Notes under the pieces: generated by a model | Told to the model about the DNA's origin: nothing | Seen by the model: the letters and a program-made list of their open reading frames with translations, nothing else | The model's database searches: none | DNA from: Sorghum bicolor | Lineage: Eukaryota; Streptophyta; Magnoliopsida; Poales; Poaceae | DNA length: 64,000 bases | Direction of reading: 5' to 3' | Assembly (NCBI RefSeq): GCF_000003195.3 | Contig: NC_012871.2 | Location: 14,075,293-14,139,292 of the forward strand | Position numbers and translations under genes: made by a program | Shown: positions 52,280-62,395 of the stretch, one piece after another | Position numbering within the stretch: the stretch's first letter is position 1 | Layout: each line of letters begins with the position of its first letter

Positions 52280-53293
52280 CATATCAAGCAAGCCAATCGA
52301 TGTCAAGCTTTTGGCTAACCTTAAAAGCATAAACTACGGAAGTAGAATAGACTAAAAGCTATGTACCTCAAGGAGACATCGTGACCTTTCCAAAATGTAA
52401 ATGTACATTCTGAGACACTAGTGCAAACATAAATTCCCCTATCTATATGAAACTGAAAAAGAAATAAAAAATACCAACAAACCTAAAACGACGGAGATAT
52501 AAAAATTACCTGTCAGTATCCATTTCCTTGTCGGTTCTTCACAACAGAGAAATTTAGGCCGCTTAGATCTCAGAATTCTACAGAATACTCTAATTTACTA
52601 TACCTGCAAGGATTACCGTTCAAACTTTCTTCATTCATGCTCCACTCCTAAAATCTACCAACTGGTCGATCCGAACCAAACCCAAATGATATGATAGAGG
52701 GGCAAACAGGGTCATGACCCGTTGAACCTAGAATTAAACCGAACCTTCCAGTCGTTGTCTCCGACCACTCCGCCATTCGTCCACAACTCCCCACCGCCTT
52801 TTTCATCGCCGTGAGTCATGGCTTCTCCCTCTCCACAGTGGCGCAACAGCCCCATGACACAGCATCTTTTTCCCGCTACGCCAGGACGAGGGAGAGAGAC
52901 CTCCACTCACCCCTGCTGGAATATCCTCCAAGGCCTAAGGTCAGCTGGCGGCAACGAGGCGATCTGGAGGAAGCTGCCCTGAGCTAGGTCGGGTTCGATG
53001 AAGACGTCATCAGGTGCGGAAACAAGGTGACGCTTATCGGCTACATCTAGCGGCTCGAGTGAGAGGCTGGGTTTTGGTTTCGTGGCCTACTGGTGTGCCG
53101 TTCTTTCTCGTTGCTTCAAAGTGGTCAACAATAGTGAATAGTAATGTGCTGGTGATGTTCGAACATGGCTAATCGCTGATTGCTCGGTTCAGATGTAGGG
53201 ACGGATCAGTTTCAACCACTATGACACTCCTTTGCAGCTGATGGAGCAAGGATTTGAGATCAGGTGCGCCCCACTTCACCCCGATTGCATCTA
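52280..53293. other. Spacer between the two PIF elements; no feature recognised
   Basis: GC-rich at 52740-53000, without a recognisable protein on either strand. Confidence 0.45.
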
Positions 53294-53657
53294 TAAGGCT
53301 AGTCTCAGTGGGGGTTTCACCAGAGTTTCACCAGCATTTAATATAGTGACACATCAGCGTTTTGCATGAAATAGGGAGGAAAGAGTAGAATCGTTTCACC
53401 ACGGTGAAACTGGTCGGGCGTCGTTTCCCAGGACTTGAAACCCGGATGAAACGAGCACTGAGTCGTTTCACCCCGTCTTCCCCGATCCCGTGCGGGCGGG
53501 AGGCGCGCGCCGTCAGCAATCTTCCCGCGCGCAGCCTCGCCTCTTCCCGCGCGCATCCTCGCCCTTTTCCCGCGCCCTCTTCCCTCCCTCCCCCCAAGCT
53601 CGCCTTCCTCTCCCTCGTGTCCCATCCACCGTCCTCCCTCCTAGGGTTCCAGGCTCC

Positions 53658-55351
53658 ATGGATCCGCCGCCGGCCGAGGCTTCTAGGCGTGGCGCCGCCG
53701 GCAGAGGAGGCAATACCGGCAAGACCCGCGGCCGGCTTGGACTGAAGAAGGCATCCGCTCGTGCGCCACCACCTCCAGGTTGTTCCTCCCCAGCGGCGCC
53801 GACTCCCTCCCCCACCGCGTCGACTCCCACCCCCACCACGCCGACTCCCACCCACACCGCGCCGGCGGCAGGGCAAGCTCCTGGATCCCTTCCTGCGCCG
53901 ACATTTCCACTGCAAGGAGCAAGATGGGGCTCCATACCTCCCAATTTTGCACAAGATCCAAATTCATTGTATGTTTGATTTCGATCTATTTTTTAGTCAA
54001 TCGATACTGCTGTGATTTTGATTGTTGCTCTTTGCTAGTTGCTGTGATTTTGACAGATGCTCAATCCATACCCAAGTAGATAAGTCTGTTCTCATTGTGT
54101 GATACTGAACATGAACCATATTCAGGGAGTAGAAGGCAGTACTTGTTTGACAGATTGTATTGTTGATTTCAGTGTATTGTTGATTTCAGTTTTTGTTTTA
54201 CAGAGGTTGTTTCAGTTTGTGAAGTAGTATTTCAGAAACATGTAGGATGCTTCCTGTTGGGTAGTACTGCCTTGCTTTTCTGTTTCTGTTAAAGTCTGTT
54301 TCTGTTTAAGTAAAGTTCAGTAATCAGTATTTATTCCAAGCATATTAACACAGCTGCTACAAAACTATCAGGATTTTTCCACCGCAAGGAGGTTTCCTAA
54401 ATATGATTCATCAACAAAACTATCCGCCGCAATGGGAGAGAACTTTCATTTGATTGGTCAAAATGTGTCATTCAACCCAATTTCTCCACATCCAGCAAGT
54501 TCATTTGGAACACCTTCACCACAGGGTACTGAACAAGTCATGGAACAAGAAACTTCAACTAAGAAGATGGTGAAGCAAAGAAATTTGAGGTACTGGAGTC
54601 ATGAAGAGGAAGAGCGATTGGCTAGTTCTTGGTTAGAAATTTCTAAAGACCCTATTCATGGAAATGATAAGAAAGGAGATACATTTTGGAAGGAGATCAC
54701 TAGTGAGTTCAATAGGAAAGGTGCAGGGAAGCGTACAAGGGAACTCAACCAATTGAAGATACACTGGTCACGCCTCAAGACAGCAATTGGTGAGTGGAAT
54801 GACTACTGGACAAAGGTGACTCAGTTGCACACAAGCGGTTATTCGGATGACATGCTGGAGGAAGAAGCACAAAAGATGTATGCAAACAGGCATGGAAAGA
54901 ATTTTACCTTGATACATTGGTGGAAGATTCTCAAAGATGAGCCAAAATGGTGTGCACAGTTCGAGACGGAGAAAGACAACCAAGACAGTTCTGAAATAGT
55001 TGATATTCCAGATGCACAGCAACGTCCGCCAGGTAGAGAAGCTGCAAAGGCTGAGCGCAGAGGAAAGCGTAAGAAGGAAAATGTCAAGGATGGATTGTCA
55101 TCCTTGGGGACAATATTGAGAAAATAGTCAAGGTGGAAGAAGACCGAAAGATGGAGCGCGACAAAGTCACAGCTGCTCAGATTCAGATATCAAATGCTAA
55201 TTTGAAGGCAGCACAGGAGCAGAAGGAAGCAAAGATGTTTGAGGTGTACAATTCCCTACTTACTCAAGATACAGTGAACATGTGTGAAGAGGCTAAGGCG
55301 TCACGAGTGAAGGCAATGCGCAAGTTAGAAGAAAAGTTATTTGCGGAATAA
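53658..55351 (+). pseudogene. PIF ORF1, Myb/trihelix-like DNA-binding protein, two frameshifts
   Basis: Accessory protein that PIF/Harbinger transposases need for DNA binding and nuclear entry. Exon 1 is 53658-53968 (MDPPPAEASRR..., Pro/Thr-rich repeats). The intron runs to 54371, and exon 2 starts in phase (IFPPQGGFLNMIHQQNYPP). A one-base loss near 54446 shifts the frame. The Myb/SANT-like domain is then YWSHEEEERLASSWLEISKD through QLKIHWSRLKTAIGEWN. A one-base loss in the G-run at 55106-55109 shifts it again, to a coiled-coil tail (KVTAAQIQISNANLKAAQEQ, SRVKAMRKLEEKLF) ending at 55351. Confidence 0.85.
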
Positions 55352-55788
55352 GGTTAGTTCTGATTCAAAGGTGCAGTACGTTTGAATCGTAGTATATTTG
55401 TCTGAATGCTGCACTATATCAGTTTCTACTGTGAAACATGCAAATTTTTCAGTTTCTAGTGTGAATATACAAAGTTTTCAGTTACTAGTGTGAATGCTCA
55501 TGGCCTGTACTATATCAGTTTCTAGTGTGAATGCAAAGTTTTCAGTTACTGGTTTTTAATGCTGCACTATATGCAGTTTGTAGTGTGAATGCTGGTGCCT
55601 GTGCACCTATATATATACACGTAGTCCTTCTCTCTTTTTTCTGTCACGCAAGACCTCTCTCTCCTCCCATTCTAGTAGCAGCTTGTTCACAGCTTTGAGG
55701 TAATCATCTCTTCTCTTCCCATAATTTCTTTTTCTCAGCTGTTCTCCCCAACTCTTTTCCTCACCTCTTTGTATTCGCTGGAAAATAG

Positions 55789-57137
55789 ATGGCTGAGGAA
55801 AATAACAGTCCTCAAGGTAGTCAAGATCCTTTGTATTCGCTGGACGACTTCCTTGCAGAGGAGGAGATCCTAGATGATGTTCTTCATCAAGCCAAGGTGC
55901 TCATACAGTCCAGCGTCAAAGAACTTGAGAAGGAGGCTGCTGATCACAGATTGAATCCAAGGAAGCACATCAACAGACCACGAGAGGAAGCACATGCAAA
56001 ATTGGTGAATGATTATTTCTCTGAAAATCCTCTATACCCTTCGAATATTTTTCGCCGAAGGTTCCGCATGTCTAGGCTACTATTTTTGCGCATCGTTGAT
56101 GCCTTGGGCCAATGGTCTCCATATTTCACTCAGAGGGTCGATGCCCTTAATCGGCTAGGTCTCAGTCCACTACAGAAGTGTACTGCAGCCATCTGCCAAT
56201 TGGCTACTGGTAGTTCTGCAGATGCACTAGATGAGTACTTAAAGATTGGGGAGACAACAGCAATGGAGTGTTTGAAGGAATTTGCCAAAGGTGTTAGAGA
56301 GGTATTTGGTGCAAGGTATCTAAGACGTCCCACAATGGAAGATACTGAACGTCTACTGAAACTTGGTGAAAGACGGGGCTTTCCTGGTATGTTTGGCATC
56401 ATTGACTGTATGCATTGGCAGTGGGAAAGATGCCCAAATGCTTGGAAGGGTCAGTTTACTCGTGGTGATCAGAAACATCCAACGTTGATACTTGAGGCTG
56501 TGGCATCACATGATCTTTGGCTTTGGCATGCATTCTTTGGAGCAGCAGGTTCTAACAATAATATTAATGTTTTGAACCAATCTAGTGTGTTTATCAATGA
56601 GCTCAAAGGACAAGCTCCTAGAGTCCAGTACACTGTTAATGGAAATCAGTACAACATTGGGTACTTCCTTGGTGATGGAATATATCCTGAATGGGCAGTA
56701 TTTGTTAAGTCAATTAAACTCCCTATCGGTGAGAAGGAACGACGGTATGCAGCCGAACAAGAAGGGGCAAGAAAGGATATCGAGAGAGCCTTTGGTGTAT
56801 TGCAGCGTCGCTTTGCATCTTAAAACAACCTGCTCGTCTATACGACAGAGATGTACTCCGTGATGTCGTGCTAGCATGCATCATACTTCACAATATGATA
56901 GTTGAAGATGAGAAGGAGGCAGACATTATTGAAGAAAATCTAGACCTAAACGTTCCTCCTAGTTCAACAACTGTTCAAGAGCCGGAATTCTCTCCGGATC
57001 AAGAAGTTCCATTTGAGAGAGTTTTAGAAAAAGATACTACTATTAGAGATCGATCGGCTCATCGTCGACTTAAGAAAGATTTGGTGGAACATATATGGAA
57101 TAAATTTGGTCCTCTTCCACCTGGACCTACAATTTGA
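55789..57137 (+). pseudogene. PIF/Harbinger DDE transposase, one frameshift and a changed catalytic residue
   Basis: A 344-codon frame (55789-56823) followed by a shifted tail to 57137. An N-terminal helix-turn-helix-like region (CTAAICQLATGSSADALDEY) precedes the catalytic domain. The first Asp is D206 (GIIDCMHWQW, bases 56404-56406). The second site is GSNNNINVL, where the family has GSNNDINVL, so residue 258 (56560-56562) is Asn. The Glu is E332 (IERAFGVLQRRF). A one-base loss near 56816 ends the frame before ACIILHNMIVEDE, which is intact in the next frame. Strong family match. Confidence 0.9.
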
Positions 57138-57360
57138 GCTAATACATGTATGTTTCATTTTTTTTATCAATTATACATTGCTGTGACCTGAACTAACACT
57201 GTGCTATTTGTTTACTTGTGCAGGGTGAAAGCAACTACTGGAATCTCTAGGGTGCATGATTGGTTGAAGATTGGACGTGATGATTGGTTGAAGATGAGCT
57301 CTGTAGCTCATATATCTTTTATATATATATATAGGACTGCGCTAATGGGTACCCAGGGTA

Positions 57361-60300
57361 CTAATTATTATTCAGTACCCGAGCCTGCACGTTCGGCGCC
57401 CGCTACCTCGGCTCTCGGACGAGCTTTGTATGCGCACCTGTCTTACGAGCTTTCTCTTTTCCCTGCAATTGATTTTTTTCATTTTCTTGCGGCATTTTTT
57501 CTTTTTTTGGGTTGATTCCCTGTTTTTCCAATTCTTATGAATCTGCGAGTATGATGAATGCAGAAAATTAGAAAAGATGCAAAGAAAGTGCTAGCATAAA
57601 ATGAAATAGTTTCACTTGAATAACCCAAGGGTGTGAACGAGAACTCTGAAGTGTGCATTCCAAAGCAACATGAAATGCTTTGCCAACCATTGAGCAAACA
57701 AAATATCATGCTGAATAGGAAGCGATAAGCAGCGGAAGTTTACCATAGGAAACTACTTCTCCTATACTCCTAACTTTGACAACAAATTAAAATAAAATCA
57801 CGGCGTTAAGAATATTATATATTGCAATATAGCTTCCCATCTGAGAATACATCCAAACAAACATTATTTATAAGCTAAGAGTTCACATGAAAGCAAATTA
57901 TCAAATATTTTCAGGGAATGACAGTTGTGCTGCATCGTGTAGCTCATTAGATTTTAAGAGCAATCATTTAGCACTTCTGAGTTCAAAAATAAAAACCCTG
58001 TTATATTCCTTTAGCTAAGAAGATTTAATTAAGTTGCAGCCTCAAGCTTTAAGAAAACATGCAGGAAACTATGGTTAAGAAAAATATTTTGTGCTTGTTC
58101 ACCATAAACTAATCTAACTAGCTCAAGCTAATGTGTAGTGGTAAATTATTATGGTTTCACACGTGAACTTGAAAACAACACGAATTTAGCACCAGAGATT
58201 AAATATGAAACAAGCTATATGAATCATAAAAAATATAGATAGTTTCCTGTTAGCAAAATATTGATGTGTACAAAAGACTAGTCGAATCACACATGATTTC
58301 ACTTTGAACTATGAAATATAATTTTTTTATTTGACATACAAGTATTTGTGATATAGTCAATATGAATATGAAAGAAATTTCTAGTTTGACCAAACAAGCA
58401 ATGGTGAACTCCTAATGTAAATAGAAAATCCAATGCATGCGAGATCCCAACTTTTCATCAACATGTGATGCGATGAACATATGAGAGCTTACCTCTAATG
58501 CGTTGGCCGGAACTCCTCGTCAAGAATGCATAACTTAAGTGATAATATAAAGCTAGACAACAAGGACCTGCTCCCTGACAACATAAATAAGCTGTAACCT
58601 AACTCATGTGGAGGCTCATTTGACACAACGAAAAAAAGTAGATATGGAAGACTGAACCAAGGGCATCATATCCACCAGGCGCTGGTCAGCATGCATCCTG
58701 CAAATGAATGGAGAAAAAGTCTGTAACGTTTTTTTAAAAAAAATGAATGATGAATGATTACATAGCACATACAAGAATTGAGCTTTTATGCAGCATAATT
58801 TGTCAGAATAAACAAATTAGAAAAGTATATTAATAGGACTCATATGATTGTGATCGGCTATTATTAGGAGACTAATTTAGTAAGCAAGAGTAAACAAAAA
58901 GATCATATTATGGAAAAACATGACCTTCTCTGTGAGTGGTCTTAGGCAGTAGCTAGTGGAGAGTTCTTTGAAGGTGAATGCCTTGGATCTACAGACACAA
59001 GCATCAAGCAAAGAGCAAAAAAAGAAAAAGCAATAAACAAAATATGTATATTATCAGAAAAAAAGAGACCAAGAAACAACTAAAAATATCGGAACTATAC
59101 GGTGACAGCTAGGACGAATCAACAACATACGGACATATCAGGAAAAAAGAGACCGAGAAGCATCTAAAATTATCGGAACTGTATGGTGACAGCCAGGATG
59201 CATCAAAGATCTAGTATATGCAAGATTAATTCTTAACCACAATCACTTTATCACCTCCTAATACAGAAATAAAAACCCAAACATTTTTCTTTAACCAAGC
59301 ATACTGGTTTCAGTTGCATAGAATTATTATTGAAACAACAACCAATAGGTTTTTCTTTAACCCAACAGTGCACCCTTAATGTTGTGTAGTCATGGCATCC
59401 TTAAACAAATTCTTATGTTAAATTACTTGTTGACTATAAAAATTTATGTCCTAAAACAGAAATACTGTATTATTTGGATAAAAATACAAGAGCAGTGCAT
59501 TGGCTTATATGGGCTATGGATGAAGAATGAATTTCTTAATTAGTGAGCATCCAAGTGACTTAGAAGGGATTGAGCAAAGCGAATTGCCAAGAACAAGCAA
59601 CATATATATGCAGAAATCATCATATTTTGCTCATTAGAAATATATGATTGGTTTGTGTGACAAGCCTGATTACAGTTCCTATTGCCAAAATCATAAAAAA
59701 AAACTATTGCAGAGTTTAGCAAACCTAGCCGCAAATACCCTTGCCAGAAAAAAATATTTCCAAATATTTCTGCAGCAGGTTCAGGCAATAAATGAAAGGC
59801 ATGTTTGCATTTATATGCAATATTCGTAACTAAAATGCATACATATTCTACATGAACAAGCATCCAAAGCCAGATGAACGTTTCAGTGAATTTCGGTTTG
59901 CATCTAGAATCTAGAAACATATAATTTACTGATTAACACTACTAGTTGGGAATTACAGCACCAAATCCTTCTCCATGACTAACCAAAAGCACCATTGAAC
60001 CAGCACTAGCAACCGAGACTAACTGACCTTGCTGCAATTGAAGAGGAGCTTATGGCTGCCGCCTGCGTCCAATCGCAAGGAACACATCCAGACATCCTGC
60101 ACCCAAATCATCAAGTTGAATCAAGAAGGGGAAGAGGAGGAGTAGGAGATGTTGCAAACGCCAAGCTGGGGAAGGGATCTGGTTGAGGGGCACCTGGATC
60201 TGGTAGAAGCGTTGGAGGAGCACAAGCAGGAGAGGCGGTTGCGGCCACTCCTGGTGCGGCGAGCTCGCCGATGCCGAACCCGACATCAACTGTCGGTGTC

Positions 60301-60623
60301 GACCAAGCAACCCTAACCTAGGGCTTCAAGACCGCGATCGCAACCAGTTGCGATGACGAGCTGTGAGGGTGAGGGGGCGAGGGAGACGACACCAGAAGGG
60401 TCCTCGGCGGCGGCGAAGCAGGGCTCATGCGGCGGAAGAAGGGAGTGCGACCTGAACCGTGCGAAGGAGGGAGCGGCGAAGCGTCTGCTTGACTCCTCCC
60501 CCACGATCTCGAAATTAGAATAGAACGGAAAAAATATCTAGACATAATAAGGTGGAGCCGGGTGTGGTTTGCGGGGGAGCGCCGCTCGGTGATTTGGCCT
60601 CGGGTACCGATTATTATTCAGTA
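57361..60623. mobile_element. MULE-like nested insertion, 3263 bp, with 9-bp flanking repeats
   Basis: Inserted in the PIF element 3' of the transposase. Both borders carry CCCAGGGTA (57352-57360 and 60624-60632), a possible 9-bp target duplication as in Mutator-like elements. Imperfect inverted ends: CTAATTATTATTCAGTACC and complement CTGAATAATAATCGGTACC, both continuing CGAG. No transposase is seen. The minus strand has splice-like signals: GTCAGT donor near 60028, TTTGGGTGCAG acceptor near 60096, CTGTAG acceptor and GAAG|GTCATG donor around 58920-58999, GTAAGC donor near 58493. Contents were not matched to any known protein. Confidence 0.55.
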
Positions 60624-60641
60624 CCCAGGGTATAATATAGA

Positions 60642-60644
<3 letters not shown>

Positions 60645-60721
<77 letters not shown>
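60645..60721. repeat. (TA)n microsatellite, about 38 units
   Basis: Pure TA repeat just right of the nested insertion. A shorter TA run lies left of it (57320-57332). Confidence 0.93.
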
Positions 60722-60724
<3 letters not shown>

Positions 60725-61662
60725 GCATGATTGCTGCTGCTGTGTTGAGAGAAGCTATCTGTAGTTTGTTTTTTTTATCTTAAGTGATCTGAACTATATC
60801 TGAACTGGTATATGTGATCTGAACTATATCTTGGTCACTGCTATTTTCTATCTTAAGTCTGATGCTTGTGAGAAATGACCACATTCAGTTTTGTTGTGAA
60901 AAGTCTGATGCTTGTGAAAAGTCTGATGCTTGTTGCTCACGGCCTGTTGCTCATGGTCTGATGCTCACGGCCTGTTTTCTGTTGAAATGGCCTGATGCTT
61001 GCTTCTAGTGTGAATCGGTGTGAATAGTGATAATTGTTGCTGCTGAACTGCTTTGCTTCATGGCCTGTTGCTCACGACTTGCTTTTCAGTGAGTTTTGGT
61101 ATGAATTGGCTACACGATTAACGATGTATATGATCCCATACACATGCAGCATTTAAGTGCGATTATCAGCCTAGGAAACATCACAATGAAACTGTTGCAT
61201 TGTGGAGGGTGTTTCAATGTTTGTTTCATGGAGGCTTTGTCAGTAATTTTGTTTGGGAAACTGTGCAATGACACCATACACTGAGACTGGCCTAAGCCAT
61301 AAGTATCATTCGCTAATTTATTGTTAGAGAAAAACAATATTGAATGACTTACCGTTTTAGCAGATAAGCTCAAACTACCGGGACCTGGTACCTTAATTAC
61401 CCAAACAAAACAAGCGTACTAGTCGCATGTGTTGCTCACGTCATCCACCAATAATGGAGGATCCCACGATCCACACCGTGACAAAGACCAGGGCCATAGC
61501 CTTGCCGGCCGGCCAGGCCGCCCGCCGGCCTCGACCTATCCGCACGTCTTGTCGACTATTATCCCTCTTCATTCATACATTTCTCCATCACAACGCCATC
61601 ACCACCAAGAACAACAAGATCACACAAGTCAGGGAAACGTGCTACAGTACTATACACGGACC

Positions 61663-62094
61663 ATGGCACCATCATCACCACCACCGTTCCTCGTTCTTTC
61701 CGTCGCGCTGTGGCTGCTGCTGCTCGCCTCCTCGCACACGCGCGGCGCCGAGGCCGCGCCGCCCAACACGGAGGCGCTGTCGCTGCTGTGCAACGGCGCG
61801 TCCTACGGCGCCGGGGACCCCTTCGCGACGAGCCTGGCGTACGTGCTGTCGGAGCTGGTGTCCGCCACGCCGGCCAGGGCCGGCGGCCACGACTTCTACG
61901 ACATCTCCCCGTACCCGGCCGCCTTCGCGTACGGGCACGCCGCGTGCCGGGCGGCGCTGTCCGCGCCGGACTGCGCGACCTGCCTCCGCTCCGCCGTCAG
62001 CCAGATGGACGCCTCCTGTGGCCACAGCGTCGGCGCCAGGGCCGTGCTCGTCGACTGCAGCGTGCGTTACGAGCAGTACGCGTTCGTGGATTAA
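61663..62094 (+). CDS. Secreted Gnk2/DUF26-type cysteine-rich protein, 143 aa
   Basis: Small secreted protein with a single Gnk2-homologous (DUF26) domain, the family of ginkbilobin-2 and cysteine-rich repeat secretory proteins. Some members bind mannose and have antifungal activity; here the role is inferred only. The first 31 residues or so form a signal peptide (FLVLSVALWLLLLASS core, cleavage near GAEA|AP). The domain holds six Cys, including the C-X8-C-X2-C hallmark (CRAALSAPDCATC) and CGHSVGARAVLVDCSVRYE. The frame is open upstream of 61663, but the ATG there is the one followed by a signal peptide. No kinase domain or second DUF26 follows, so it is not a CRK receptor fragment by design, although origin from one is possible. 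GC-rich codon use is typical of a grass single-exon gene. Confidence 0.87.
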   Translation: MAPSSPPPFLVLSVALWLLLLASSHTRGAEAAPPNTEALSLLCNGASYGAGDPFATSLAYVLSELVSATPARAGGHDFYDISPYPAAFAYGHAACRAALSAPDCATCLRSAVSQMDASCGHSVGARAVLVDCSVRYEQYAFVD

Positions 62095-62265
62095 TTCGTC
62101 GCTTGATTTCCAGTAGCTCCTTTCGATTTGGCCGGCTGGATGTGTTCCAAAGTAATCCACTTTGTCCAACATTTATCCTTGTTGTCTTGTTGATTAGTAG
62201 CAGTTAGCACTCCAGGAAGGCACAGTTCGTGCCTTGTAATTGTGTTGGCCAAAATGTATGTCTTG

Positions 62266-62395
62266 TATGTTCGTGCGAACTTATTCGCTTGGACTTATCA
62301 GCCGAATCTGTCAGCTATTCAGCAGTGTTTTTCTCTCACAATAAATCAGCTAACAATAATTTCTGCCATGGCTTATCAGCGAAACGATATAATTT
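62266..62395. mobile_element. Possible MITE downstream of the DUF26 gene
   Basis: Contains CTTATTCGCTTGGACTTATC on the left and ATGGCTTATCAGCGAAACG on the right, with a central TTTCTCTCACAATAAATCAGC. This resembles a grass MITE family with GGCTTATCAGCCG ends. The borders are not defined. Confidence 0.45.

Larger units (their letters stand above)
53297..61292 (+). mobile_element. PIF/Harbinger element with both ORFs, 7996 bp including a nested insertion
   Basis: Terminal inverted repeats GGCTAGTCTCAGTG and CACTGAGACTGGCC, flanked by TAA (53294-53296, 61293-61295). Carries ORF1 (Myb/trihelix-like) and the DDE transposase in the same direction. A separate element occupies 57361-60623, so the original was about 4.7 kb. 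Subterminal GTTTCACC/GTGAAAC hairpins lie near both ends. Confidence 0.9.

Noticed and set aside
59540..59920. 126-codon minus-strand frame inside the nested MULE-like insertion.
   Set aside because: No recognised domain, AT-rich, and it crosses likely intron sequence.
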